Assembly: GCF_004916975.1 (NCBI RefSeq)
Contig: NZ_STGQ01000001.1
Location: 2,839,939 to 2,903,938 of the forward strand
Reading direction: 5' to 3'
DNA from: Paenibacillus dokdonensis
GTDB taxonomy: Bacteria > Bacillota > Bacilli > Paenibacillales > Paenibacillaceae
DNA: 64,000 nucleotides
Position 1 is the first letter of the stretch; the number at the start of each line of letters is the position of its first letter. Both the position numbers and the translations under genes were made by a program. This document shows positions 16,388-24,523 of the stretch, one piece after another. The notes beneath the pieces are model-generated. The model was not told the origin of the DNA and made no database searches. It was given only the letters and a program-made list of their open reading frames with translations.

Positions 16388-17782
16388 TAAATCGGCTTTT
16401 TCTGAACCATTGTTGAGTACACTATGCTTTTTACCGTACAAGAAGTATATCAGCAGCCCCACGATCATCCAAATTACAAATCCGATCCAGGTAATCGCCT
16501 GTAAATTAATCATTAAATAGATACATGCTGCTGCACTTAGCAGTGGCAAATAAGGCACCCATGGTACTTTGAATCCACTTTTATTCCCTGTATTGTTTCT
16601 TCGCAGTGCAATAATTCCCAAAGAAACTACAGCAAAAGCAAACAACGTTCCGATACTCGTCAGGTTTGCCAGTTTGTTCAGAGGCACAAAGCCGGTAAGT
16701 ATTGCGATGAGCGTACCCGTCACCCAGGTGCTTTGCGTTGGTGTTTGGGCTTTACCGCTGACATTGGATAATTTGCTTGTAAGCAAGCCATCCCGGGAAA
16801 TCGCAAAGAGCAATCGGGTCATCCCGAACAGCATGACCAGCAAAACGGTGGTCATCCCGGCAATTGCACCTACGGATGTGAGTCCGGCTAACATATTCTG
16901 GTTCACGAATCGCAACGCAAAAGCTACCGGATCCCCCACATTCAGCGAAGAATAAGGCACGATTCCCGTCAGTACCAAAGACACCGTAATGTACAGCAGC
17001 GTACAAATTGCCAGTGAGGCAATGATGCCAATCGGCAGATCACGCTGTGGTTTCTTCACCTCTTCTGCAGCTGTCGCAACGGCATCAAAACCGATATATG
17101 CGAAAAATACCGTTGCTGCCCCGTTAATCACTCCTCCGACCCCAAAAGGAAGGAATGGCGACCAGTTGACCGGCTTCACATAGAATGCGCCTACGCCAAT
17201 AAACAGCAGTACGACGAGCAGCTTAACAATGACCATGATGCCGTTAAATCTTGCCGTTTCTGTAATGCCTCTGTTCAGTAAATATGTAATTACGAAAATA
17301 ATGATCACCGCTGGCAAATCAATGATTGAACCTTTGGATGCATCATAAGCCCCCGAGATCGCAGCGGGCAAATGAAGTCCGAATCCGTCCAGCAGACCTG
17401 TAAAATAAGATGACCAACCACTCGCCACAGCCGCTGCAGCTACACCGTATTCCAGTATCAGATCCCATCCGAGTATCCATGCAATAATTTCACCGAATGC
17501 TACATAGCTGTACGCGTAAGCACTCCCCGAAACCGGGACACTGGATGCAAATTCCGAATAACAGAGTGCCGATAAAACACAAGTAAGCGCCGCAATGGCA
17601 AATGAAATAATAAGACCCGGTCCGGCGTGCACCGCAGCGGCTACTCCAGTCAGGACAAAAATACCCGTACCGATAATGGCTCCTACCCCAAGCGCCGTCA
17701 AATCCAGTGCACTTAATGTTCTATTGAGCTTTCCAGCCGATTCATCCAAGCTTCCAACCGTTTTTTTTCGAAAAATATCCAT
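16385..17782 (-). CDS. APC superfamily amino acid permease (YfnA/CAT-like)
   Basis: A 465-residue integral membrane transporter with about 12 to 14 helices, from the cationic-amino-acid-transporter branch of the APC superfamily. The first helix carries the unwound substrate motif GVGAIIGTGIFVLTG. Further landmarks are CYSEFASSVPVSGSAYAYSY, FFAYIGFDAVATAAEEVKKP and the C-terminal YLLYG-like end. It should import amino acids by proton symport; the exact substrate is not readable. The start ATG follows GAGGAGAG. A sigma-A promoter is visible upstream. Single gene. Confidence 0.9.
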   Translation of the reverse strand: MDIFRKKTVGSLDESAGKLNRTLSALDLTALGVGAIIGTGIFVLTGVAAAVHAGPGLIISFAIAALTCVLSALCYSEFASSVPVSGSAYAYSYVAFGEIIAWILGWDLILEYGVAAAAVASGWSSYFTGLLDGFGLHLPAAISGAYDASKGSIIDLPAVIIIFVITYLLNRGITETARFNGIMVIVKLLVVLLFIGVGAFYVKPVNWSPFLPFGVGGVINGAATVFFAYIGFDAVATAAEEVKKPQRDLPIGIIASLAICTLLYITVSLVLTGIVPYSSLNVGDPVAFALRFVNQNMLAGLTSVGAIAGMTTVLLVMLFGMTRLLFAISRDGLLTSKLSNVSGKAQTPTQSTWVTGTLIAILTGFVPLNKLANLTSIGTLFAFAVVSLGIIALRRNNTGNKSGFKVPWVPYLPLLSAAACIYLMINLQAITWIGFVIWMIVGLLIYFLYGKKHSVLNNGSEKADL

Positions 17783-18024
17783 GATGTTCTCTCCTCGCCG
17801 TAGTCCTTTTCGCTTTAAACGGTTAAAGCTTATTTTTTTATGGGATTTAATTATGAACTGGAAAGGTATTTTCTGTCAATCTATAGCACAATGGTAATTA
17901 TATACATATTGGAAAGCTCCATGATTAGGCTTTATTATCCTTTACGATTGTGTGGTTATGATATGTATTTTTCTCATCTTCACAGATCCTGCTTTGGCGT
18001 CCTTTTTTATCGTATCAGCTAAAA
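17783..18024 (-). promoter_or_regulatory. Promoter region of the amino acid permease gene
   Basis: TTGACA (17874..17879) and CATAAT (17850..17855) are spaced 18 nt apart on the minus strand. The leader also holds the inverted repeat GCTTTAA-acg-TTAAAGC (about 17811..17829), a possible operator. The rest of this stretch contains no convincing gene or known riboswitch signature. Confidence 0.55.
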
Positions 18025-18064
18025 GAGCACCTAATTTCCACATCTGATGTGGGCTTTAGGCGCT
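18025..18064 (-). terminator. Terminator of the nitroreductase gene
   Basis: On the minus strand AGCGCCTAAA and CCACAT pair with ATGTGG and TTAGGTGCT, with TCTTTTAGC following. It is about 35 nt after the stop codon. Confidence 0.75.
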
Positions 18065-18098
18065 GCGCAGGTCGTTTTTTGAAAATAACTTTGTACCT

Positions 18099-18701
18099 TT
18101 ATTTTATCACTTTTACACGTTCTTCAATCGGCATGAACTCTTTCTCACCTGCAGGAGCCGTTGGTTTGCCAAAAGGCATTTGAGCGATCAGTTTCCATGA
18201 AGCCGGAAGCTTCCATTCCTTCTGTACCTGTTCATCAATGAGCGGATTGTAATGCTGCAGAGATGCCCCGAGACCTTCCTGTTCAAGCAAAGTCCATACG
18301 ATAAGCTGAATCATACCCGAAGTTTGGTTGGCCCAGACCGGAAAGTTGTCTTTGTAGAGCGCAAACTGATCCTGAAGATTCTTAACGATATCCATATCCT
18401 CAAAAAACAGAACCGTACCGTAACCACTTTTGAAGGATTCGATTTTTTGATCGGTATTCTTAAACGCTTCCTCGTTATTCATGACTTTACGGAGCGTTTC
18501 CTTCGTCATATCCCACAATTTGTCGTGGTTAGCTCCAAGAAGCAGAACGACGCGAGATGTTTGCGAGTTAAACGAAGACGGAACATATTTCACGGTTTCT
18601 TCGATAATTTGCTGTATCCGTTCATCAGTGCTTACATTTTCTTTGCTGATACCATAAATGGAGCGTCTCTTCTTCAAGGCTTCGATCACTGGACTGGACA
18701 T
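18099..18701 (-). CDS. Nitroreductase family protein
   Basis: A 200-residue FMN-dependent nitroreductase-fold protein of the short, HBN1/YodC-like group. Family hallmarks are the basic N-terminal flavin motif (ALKKRRSIYGIS), KYVPSSFNSQTSRVVLLLG, a dimer-interface helix, and GLGASLQHYNPLID followed by LIAQMPFGKPTAPAG for FMN binding. It should reduce quinones or nitro compounds with NAD(P)H in the cytoplasm; the physiological substrate is unknown. ATG follows GGAGG. It is a single gene with a terminator. Confidence 0.88.
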   Translation of the reverse strand: MSSPVIEALKKRRSIYGISKENVSTDERIQQIIEETVKYVPSSFNSQTSRVVLLLGANHDKLWDMTKETLRKVMNNEEAFKNTDQKIESFKSGYGTVLFFEDMDIVKNLQDQFALYKDNFPVWANQTSGMIQLIVWTLLEQEGLGASLQHYNPLIDEQVQKEWKLPASWKLIAQMPFGKPTAPAGEKEFMPIEERVKVIK

Positions 18702-18788
18702 TTGTATATAACCTCCGTCTGCTTTTTGTGCATGTTGAAATGAATGACGGAGATTAGTTTTCCCTCACCAGAATGAAATATGCCTCTA

Positions 18789-19466
18789 TTACTGCTTCAC
18801 CCAAGCCGTACGCAGATCCATTTCCCGGATGCATTCGGAATTATCATGATCATCATTACCGATGAGCGGTGTTACAGGATACGCCTCCATCTCATCTTCC
18901 GAATAGGTCTGCAAGAGTGAGCTTAACGAGTGAAATGCCGTATTTTCTTCATTAAGCCAGTCCTTTATCGCTTCCTCCGGCAAAATGGCCGGCATGCGGT
19001 TTTCCTCAAAATTACCAATCAGGCGATTGGCGTCTGTCATGACCAGCGTACAGGTCCGCAGCGGATCTCCCTTATAGTCTTTCCATATCTCATACAGCCC
19101 TGCGACACCGAACATCCCACGGTTTTTCAGGACTACACGTACAGGATGCATTTTCTTGCCTTCCTTTTTCCAATAGTAAAAACCATTGCATGGAATGACG
19201 CATCGCTGTTTCTCAATCATTTTGCGGTATGTGGGATTCTCCTTCACCGTACGAAGATCTGCGTTCACCGCATCCTTTCCCCAGTAAGGAATAAAGCCCC
19301 AGCGGAATTCATCCAGAACACGTTCTCCATGATGCTGAAGCAGGACAGGAGCAGACTGGGTTGGGCTGATATTATAGCGGTTCTGATAATAGTACATTAC
19401 ACGGTCAACTTGAAAATGCTCCAGCACGACCGGCAGATCGGCCGCCATTGAATAACGCTGGCACAT
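18789..19466 (-). CDS. SRAP-domain (SOS response-associated peptidase, HMCES/YedK) protein, variant active site
   Basis: A 225-residue SRAP protein. The family shields abasic sites in single-stranded DNA through a thiazolidine link to Cys2, which is present here (MCQRYS), and the conserved Asn is kept (VNADL, Asn69). Two other catalytic positions differ. The usual GFYEW or GWFEW Glu is Tyr98 in GFYYW, and the His of the HDRRP/HDRMP loop appears to be Glu155 (FEENRMPAIL). Crosslinking may therefore persist while reversal or proteolysis changes. No LexA box was found upstream. ATG follows AGGAGGG. Paralogues with the usual residues may exist elsewhere. Confidence 0.85.
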   Translation of the reverse strand: MCQRYSMAADLPVVLEHFQVDRVMYYYQNRYNISPTQSAPVLLQHHGERVLDEFRWGFIPYWGKDAVNADLRTVKENPTYRKMIEKQRCVIPCNGFYYWKKEGKKMHPVRVVLKNRGMFGVAGLYEIWKDYKGDPLRTCTLVMTDANRLIGNFEENRMPAILPEEAIKDWLNEENTAFHSLSSLLQTYSEDEMEAYPVTPLIGNDDHDNSECIREMDLRTAWVKQ

Positions 19467-19578
19467 GCAGCATCACCCTCCTCTATTGTGACTTTAGTGT
19501 CCGCTAAAGGAGGAAAAATATGCATGATGTGGTTATTACTCCATTTCCTCGTTAAGAAAATCCAGCATATAGGGATAA

Positions 19579-20490
19579 TTAAAACGGAAGAACAACCTCA
19601 AGCCGCGATATGGCCTCTTCCTTTTCTCTGCTGGTGACATGGGTGTATACCGTTGTCGTCTGAATGGATGAATGCCCGAGAAGCTCCTGCACCGTTCTTA
19701 GATCCGCTCCCTTGCGGAGAAGCATGGTGGCGAATGAATGCCGAAGCTTATGGCTGGAATAGGGAACGCGCTGACGTTCCGGCACATCGGATTGGTACCT
19801 GTCAAACGTATCTGCGGCAATTTGCTGGATGTTGCGTATCGAGATCCGCTGCCCTTTTTGTGAAATAAAAAGCGCATCCTCCTTCTTCCGCCAAGGCGTG
19901 ATCCGCTCAAGGATGGCCCGGTCCAGCATCACTCCGACCGCTTCAGGCACCGGAAGTGTTCGCCACTTCCTGCCTTTGCCGAATACATCAAGTGTATGCC
20001 GCTCTCTATTATAATCGGTCAAGTTCAACGTATGTACTTCTCCAACGCGAAGCCCCATATAAGCCATCAGTAAAAATACAGCAACATTCCGGGAACGATA
20101 CTTGCCTTCCACACTTTCCAGAAACCGTGGCAGCTGCTGCTCATCAAGATACACAGGTGTTCGATTCTTGTCCGTTTTGGATTTTTTGATCCCCGCTGCC
20201 GGATTGGCATCCGCCATTTCGAGCTCTATTAGCGCTTTGAAAAAACTATTCACCGCCGCATGCTTCCGGTTTCGTGTGGTATCGCTGACCCCTTGCTCAC
20301 GCACAGAGGAAAGATAGGACATCACATGGATTTTTTTGAGCTGCTCCAGTTTCTTATCTCCAATCGAATCGAGAAACTGGGAAACATCGCCGAGGTAAGA
20401 CTTTTGAGTATGCTGCGTGTATCCCGCATCCTTCATCCAAATTAGAAAAGCTTCTTTATATTCGTCATAGCTGTCATCCTTATCACTCAT
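19579..20490 (-). CDS. Tyrosine recombinase, XerC/XerD-like
   Basis: A 303-residue tyrosine site-specific recombinase. It has the N-terminal SAM-like core-binding domain (residues about 8-95) and a C-terminal catalytic domain with every expected residue: Arg148 (MGLRVGEV), Lys172 or 174 (GKGRKW), His247 and Arg250 (HKLRHSFAT), His273 (LLGHSS) and Tyr282 (VYTHV). The size matches XerC/XerD rather than phage integrases. No codV-hslVU or ripX context is seen, so this may be an extra Xer protein. A 28-bp dif-like dyad lies about 155 bp upstream. ATG follows GAGAGGG. No phage genes are nearby. Confidence 0.85.
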   Translation of the reverse strand: MSDKDDSYDEYKEAFLIWMKDAGYTQHTQKSYLGDVSQFLDSIGDKKLEQLKKIHVMSYLSSVREQGVSDTTRNRKHAAVNSFFKALIELEMADANPAAGIKKSKTDKNRTPVYLDEQQLPRFLESVEGKYRSRNVAVFLLMAYMGLRVGEVHTLNLTDYNRERHTLDVFGKGRKWRTLPVPEAVGVMLDRAILERITPWRKKEDALFISQKGQRISIRNIQQIAADTFDRYQSDVPERQRVPYSSHKLRHSFATMLLRKGADLRTVQELLGHSSIQTTTVYTHVTSREKEEAISRLEVVLPF

Positions 20491-20644
20491 CCGGCAGTCC
20501 CTCTCAAATACAAAAAATGTACCTCATGGATAGAAAGAAATGCTAAATAACATTTTCTGCAAAATCATTAATATATTAGGATAAATAACCTATCTACAGG
20601 GCTGTATAACTCGACATGAAGCATCAAAATAATCGTTTTAAACG
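20491..20644. other. Intergenic region upstream of the Xer-like recombinase
   Basis: AT-rich sequence between the recombinase start and the dyad at 20645. No gene, clear promoter or riboswitch was recognised. It presumably carries the recombinase promoter. Confidence 0.3.
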
Positions 20645-20678
20645 AAAACTGCGTATAATTTATGTTATGCGCAGTTTT
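20645..20678. promoter_or_regulatory. dif-like dyad (possible Xer recombination site)
   Basis: An imperfect palindrome with 14-bp arms around TTTATG (13 of 14 bases complementary). The core has the 11-6-11 layout of dif sites: arm ACTGCGTATAA, spacer TTTATG, arm TTATGCGCAGT. Read on the other strand, its first arm ACTGCGCATAA shares TGCGCATAA with the XerC arm of E. coli dif. The plus side ends in TTTTTT, so a terminator is the alternative, but no gene on either strand ends nearby. Confidence 0.5.
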
Positions 20679-20821
20679 TTGAGACATTTTTATTGTAGCA
20701 TAATCGCCCATCTCTTGGAAAAAAAGATGCTCCTGATTGCTCCTTCCCTTGCTTCAGTCGTTACGAAATAAGAGATTCATCACTTATAAGAAAATTCTAT
20801 AACAAACTTTTCGTAAGTTGA

Positions 20822-20851
20822 TTGACAAAGCATACTAACTGTTATTATTAT
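20822..20851 (+). promoter_or_regulatory. Sigma-A type promoter of the FMN reductase gene
   Basis: TTGACA at 20822..20827 and TATTAT at 20846..20851, spacer 18 nt, about 50 nt upstream of the start codon. An overlapping TATAAT lies 3 nt further on. Confidence 0.65.
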
Positions 20852-20900
20852 AATTACAGCAACCTACTTAATCATGAGATTCGTCGAGGAGGAAATAACG

Positions 20901-21440
20901 ATGTCCAAATTAAATATCGGCATTATCCTGGGTAGCACCCGTCAAGGTCGCTTGAGCCCACAAGTCGGTGAATGGGTGAAACAAATCGCCGATCAGCGCG
21001 GAGACGCGAATTATGAAATCGTAGACATCGCCGATTATAAACTCCCGCTATTGGGAGAATCCGATGCTACAGAACAGGCGACAGCTTGGAATACCAGACT
21101 TGCTGGTTTGGACGGTTTCGTATTCATCGTGCAAGAGTACAACCACAGCATCACCGCTTCCCTCAAAAACGCACTGGATTACGCGCGTGACGCCTGGAAC
21201 AATAAAGCTGCCGGGATCGTAAGCTATGGTTCGGTCGGTGGTGCACGTGCCGCAGAACATCTTCGCGGCATTTTGGGAGAATTGTCCGTTGCGGACGTCC
21301 GCGTTCATCCAGCGTTATCGTTGTTCACTGATTTTGAGAACGGAACGGTTTTCAAGCCGGCGGATCTTCATCTCGTCAATATTAATGGAATGCTTGACCA
21401 AGTACTCGCTTGGAGCGGTGCTTTGAAAGTCCTTCGCTAA
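20901..21440 (+). CDS. NAD(P)H-dependent FMN reductase
   Basis: A 179-residue flavodoxin-fold oxidoreductase of the NADPH-dependent FMN reductase family. The phosphate-binding loop is GSTRQGRLSPQVGEW near the N-terminus. The flavin-binding GFVFIVQEYNHSITASLKNALDY and GIVSYGSVGGARAAEHLR segments are also typical. It likely reduces flavins, quinones or azo compounds in the cytoplasm. The ATG at 20901 follows AGGAGG by 8 nt; an in-frame ATG at 20874 would read through the ribosome-binding site and is rejected. It has a sigma-A promoter and terminator of its own. Confidence 0.9.
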   Translation: MSKLNIGIILGSTRQGRLSPQVGEWVKQIADQRGDANYEIVDIADYKLPLLGESDATEQATAWNTRLAGLDGFVFIVQEYNHSITASLKNALDYARDAWNNKAAGIVSYGSVGGARAAEHLRGILGELSVADVRVHPALSLFTDFENGTVFKPADLHLVNINGMLDQVLAWSGALKVLR

Positions 21441-21450
21441 GATCTGAATA

Positions 21451-21498
21451 AGAGCTGCCTTGATCGTCATCTACATGACTTTCGGGCAGCTCTTTTTT
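21451..21498 (+). terminator. Terminator of the FMN reductase gene
   Basis: AGAGCTGCC pairs with GGCAGCTCT around a 25-nt loop and is followed by TTTTTT. Confidence 0.85.
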
Positions 21499-21555
21499 CA
21501 TCCGATAATTACATTCATTCGTGGGAATAACTATAAGAGATAAGGAGGGCATCAG

Positions 21556-22176
21556 ATGGAATCGGAAGAGCAGTGCAGAGATTTAACTCCGCAAATGCAT
21601 GAAATCAAAACGCGACTCGTAAGCATATCCAAGGACATCCATACTTTAATCGCCTCCTTGGATCAAGAGGACATCGATATTTTAAAGGATCTTAAAGCAC
21701 TTTCGAAAAAAGTGACGGATATGGCCAACATGGCGTCTTCATATCATTTAAACCGCCTACTGGCTCCTTATACCCATAAATGCAATATCATTTTCAATGC
21801 TGTACGACAATTAAGCTCCAAACGCAAAGGAGCACTGATCGTCATCCAAAGACAAGATCCGATTGAAGATCTGATTACGAAAGGTATCCCCCTTTCCGCA
21901 GAAATTTCAAGCTTGCTGTTAGATTCCATTTTTCATGTGGGCACCCCGCTCCATGATGGAGCCGTTTTGATTCAGAATGATATCATTTTCTCAGCAGCGA
22001 ATATCCTTCCGCTCACCCGCAAAACCTATAAACATGTAAAATTAGGAACCCGCCATCGTGCGGCCATTGGTTTGTCGGAGAAATCGGATGCATTAATTTT
22101 TGTCGTATCCGAAGAGACAGGCAAAGAATCCTTTGCCTATCACGGATCCATTTATACTTTTCAAGTTCCCACATAA
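21556..22176 (+). CDS. cdaS: Diadenylate cyclase CdaS (sporulation-type)
   Basis: A 206-residue diadenylate cyclase that condenses two ATP into cyclic di-AMP. It has the CdaS architecture: no membrane segment, an N-terminal pair of helices (residues about 10-85), which inhibits the B. subtilis enzyme, then a DAC domain. Catalytic motifs are complete: HDGA at 133-136 (PLHDGAVLI) and GTRHR at 164-168, followed by AAIGLSE with Glu175. B. subtilis CdaS is made in the forespore and supports germination, which fits the gerQ-cwlJ genes in this window. ATG follows AAGGAGG. A second copy of the gene, with ruined motifs, begins 32 nt downstream. Confidence 0.94.
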   Translation: MESEEQCRDLTPQMHEIKTRLVSISKDIHTLIASLDQEDIDILKDLKALSKKVTDMANMASSYHLNRLLAPYTHKCNIIFNAVRQLSSKRKGALIVIQRQDPIEDLITKGIPLSAEISSLLLDSIFHVGTPLHDGAVLIQNDIIFSAANILPLTRKTYKHVKLGTRHRAAIGLSEKSDALIFVVSEETGKESFAYHGSIYTFQVPT

Positions 22177-22208
22177 AACTACCATGTTTTTAGGAGTGAT
22201 ATTCACGA

Positions 22209-22829
22209 ATGGACAGAAATTACTGTACCGGAGATTATCCATTGTTACGAAACGACCTGACGGACAAGCTTACACATATTGAAGCAATCCTGGAACAGGA
22301 TATCGCTACACTCGAACAGAATGATATTCAAATTTTGAATGATATCGAGGAGATCACCAAGGGATTGTCTGAATTGGAATCCATCACATCCACTTATTTT
22401 TTGAACTGCCTTCTTACCGAGTATACGGATTATAGTAAAGAGATCTCCCGTTCGATCCATAAAATGAGTTTGAATTGTCAAAAAGCGCTGATCGTGCTTG
22501 AAAAAAACGATCCTGTGGCTCCTCTTGTCAAAGACGGAACGCCTATCAACGCCAAGATTTCAAGCCAGTTGATCGAGTCCATTTTCCATCCGGAAAGCCA
22601 ATTATCACATGGAGCGGTGCTCATTCAATCGGATATGGTGGTATCCGCATCGAATGTGCTGCCGGTATCAAGTCAAATCTTTTGGGATCGCTTCTTCGAT
22701 ATTCGCGAGCTTTCTGCCCTTGGACTATCGGAAATATGCGATGCGTTGATTTTACTCATTTCCAAAGACAAATCGACATTGTTTTGTTTGAATGGAAATA
22801 TGTTTCCTTTTTCAACGAGTTCCCCTTAA
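22209..22829 (+). CDS. CdaS-like protein with inactivated DAC domain (pseudo-diadenylate cyclase)
   Basis: A tandem paralogue of the upstream CdaS, exactly the same length (206 residues), aligning without gaps. The helical N-terminus and the DAC scaffold are kept (KALIVLEKNDP, LIESIFHP, HGAVLIQSDMVVSASNVLPV, LGLSE). The catalytic positions are changed: His133 is Ser, Asp134 of DGA is His, Thr165 is Ile, and His167-Arg168 of RHR are Glu-Leu. It should not make cyclic di-AMP. The frame is intact and the ribosome-binding site present, so it looks like a maintained pseudo-enzyme, perhaps a partner that modulates the CdaS hexamer. That role is inference. Confidence 0.85.
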   Translation: MDRNYCTGDYPLLRNDLTDKLTHIEAILEQDIATLEQNDIQILNDIEEITKGLSELESITSTYFLNCLLTEYTDYSKEISRSIHKMSLNCQKALIVLEKNDPVAPLVKDGTPINAKISSQLIESIFHPESQLSHGAVLIQSDMVVSASNVLPVSSQIFWDRFFDIRELSALGLSEICDALILLISKDKSTLFCLNGNMFPFSTSSP

Positions 22830-22917
22830 AAGCGATACCACTCTGCTCCCCTCTTCATCAAACATGTGCAGCAAAGACACCTCCTGTGACCGCCCGATTA
22901 TTTTACTGGCAGTCGAT

Positions 22918-23610
22918 TTATTCATAGCGAAGACCCTGCGAAATTTCAGCCAGACGATTCTGATCAACCACTTGAATTATATCCCCTTCCCTGCGAACCA
23001 CGCCCTGCTCGGATAATTTAATAATGACCCGGTTCAAATGCCTGGAGGTCGTGCCGATCAAATCCGCTATCTCATGGGTGTTTGTTGTCCGGATTTCTTT
23101 GCCGAATTCATTCTCCTCCTGCAGCGTAGTCAGCAGATAGCTAGCAAAACGGTTTTCGACCGAGGCTAATAAATTCACGCGTGAAGCCGTTGTGCAGGTC
23201 TGAAGTTTATAGGTGACATGCGTGAGCAAGGACATCAAAAACTTCGGATCGCCAATAAGATGCTCATATATGTACGTAAAAGAAACCGCGATGCAATAGG
23301 TCCGCTCGATGGCTTCAACCTGCGACTGTACAGCTACTTTTTGAATTAGCTCAATGTCACCCATAATCGCAAAAGGCTCACAAAAGCGCAGCAGCAGCGC
23401 CTTTCCCGTCTGCACGCTGGATGAAATTTTCACCTTACCCTCCACAAGGAACAAGATGGCATCCATCTGCTCTCCTTCTTCGAGTACAAGCTCTTCTTCC
23501 TCATAACTACGGAGCTCAAAAGGAATGCTCTCCTTACAAGTAAATAGATTCGGGATATCGAATTGCTGCAATTTAGAATGTAAAAGATCTGTATCGTGAA
23601 TGATTTTCAT
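22918..23610 (-). CDS. Crp/Fnr family transcriptional regulator (YeiL-like)
   Basis: A 230-residue regulator. Residues about 20-130 form a cyclic-nucleotide-binding-like beta-roll (LEEGEQMDAILFLVEGKVKI, LLRFCEPFAIMGDIELI). Residues about 150-225 form a Crp-type winged helix (ENRFASYLLTTLQ, HEIADLIGTTSRHLNRVIIKL, GVVRREGDIIQVVD). The beta-roll lacks the Arg-Ser pair of cAMP binders, and no Cys cluster for Fe-S is seen, so the signal is unknown. The gene is convergent with the CdaS pair, the two stops being 88 nt apart. AAGGAT precedes the ATG. Confidence 0.86.
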   Translation of the reverse strand: MKIIHDTDLLHSKLQQFDIPNLFTCKESIPFELRSYEEEELVLEEGEQMDAILFLVEGKVKISSSVQTGKALLLRFCEPFAIMGDIELIQKVAVQSQVEAIERTYCIAVSFTYIYEHLIGDPKFLMSLLTHVTYKLQTCTTASRVNLLASVENRFASYLLTTLQEENEFGKEIRTTNTHEIADLIGTTSRHLNRVIIKLSEQGVVRREGDIIQVVDQNRLAEISQGLRYE

Positions 23611-23699
23611 GGAAGAACTATCCTTTCAGGACATCGGTCCTTTTCTTTGTTCTGAAGGCCGCTTATGATGATATCAAAAAAACAGCAAGGATGTGTACA

Positions 23700-24464
23700 A
23701 TGAAGTTCGTGTTTGATTTGGACGGAACGATTTGTTTTCAAGGAAAACCATTAAGCAAAGTCATTATTGATGCACTGGACGAGCTGGCGTGCCATGGTCA
23801 TGAGATAATTTTTGCTTCTGCCCGCCCGATTCGTGACCTGCTCCCTGTCCTTCCACCGCATATGCAGGCTTATCCGATGGTTGGTGGAAACGGCGCATTC
23901 GTCGCTAAAGATAACCATATCATTTCAACCGTTCATTTTGAAGAAGATGTAAAAAACCATATTCTCTCGATGATTCAACTTCATAACCTGAAATACTTAA
24001 TTGACAGCGAATGGGACTATGCCTTTACTGGAAATGAGGACCATCCCATCAGACGCAATGTCGATCCGGAAAAGCGGGCAAAACAGATTCCTTTGGCTTC
24101 GATGGGTATCATCATGAAGATGGTTTTGCTGGAAATACCCGACCCTGGACTAATCATGAGCCAGCTATCGGCATTGCCGGTGGTTGTGCATGTGCATGGG
24201 AATGAAGGGATTCTGGATATCAGTCCTCCTGGGATTGATAAATGGAGCGGACTTATGAAGTTGGGGGTCGAAGACCAATCCTATGTCGCTTTCGGCAATG
24301 ATGCGAACGATATTACCATGTTTCAGCATGCCCATACTTCGGTCATGATCGGCTGCCATAAGGAGCTGGGAAGCTATGCATCCGAGCAAGTATCCGCCGA
24401 TGAAGCGTTAATTGCACAAAGATTGCTGTCTTTTTGCAGGCTACATGAATGTTTGACGACATAG
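23700..24464 (+). CDS. HAD-IIB family hydrolase (Cof-type phosphatase)
   Basis: A 254-residue haloacid-dehalogenase-like phosphatase with a C2B cap. Motif I is FVFDLDGTICF with both Asp, motif II lies in IIFASARPIRD, and motif IV is VAFGNDANDITMF, giving the metal-binding Asp pair. The Cof subfamily dephosphorylates sugar phosphates, FMN or pyridoxal phosphate; the substrate here is unknown. The ATG at 23700 follows AGGA; an ATG nine bases earlier has no ribosome-binding site. It shares a bidirectional terminator with the convergent gene. Confidence 0.88.
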   Translation: MKFVFDLDGTICFQGKPLSKVIIDALDELACHGHEIIFASARPIRDLLPVLPPHMQAYPMVGGNGAFVAKDNHIISTVHFEEDVKNHILSMIQLHNLKYLIDSEWDYAFTGNEDHPIRRNVDPEKRAKQIPLASMGIIMKMVLLEIPDPGLIMSQLSALPVVVHVHGNEGILDISPPGIDKWSGLMKLGVEDQSYVAFGNDANDITMFQHAHTSVMIGCHKELGSYASEQVSADEALIAQRLLSFCRLHECLTT

Positions 24465-24480
24465 GTGGTCAATGACGCAA

Positions 24481-24520
24481 AAAAAGAACGTACCGCATAA
24501 AAGCGGTATGTTCTTTTTTC
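24481..24520. terminator. Bidirectional terminator between the HAD and Cu-amine-oxidase-N genes
   Basis: AAAGAAC and TACCGC pair with GCGGTA and GTTCTTT, with A-rich and T-rich flanks on both sides, centred between convergent stops at 24464 and 24524. Confidence 0.88.
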
Positions 24521-24523
24521 TAC

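Noticed and set aside
19467..19578. LexA (SOS) box upstream of the SRAP gene
   Set aside because: No CGAAC-N4-GTTCG-like sequence was found in the 112-bp gap.
20645..20678. Reading the dyad purely as a Rho-independent terminator
   Set aside because: The stem and T run would fit, but the flanking genes are divergent, so no transcript needs ending there. The alternative is kept open in the feature entry.
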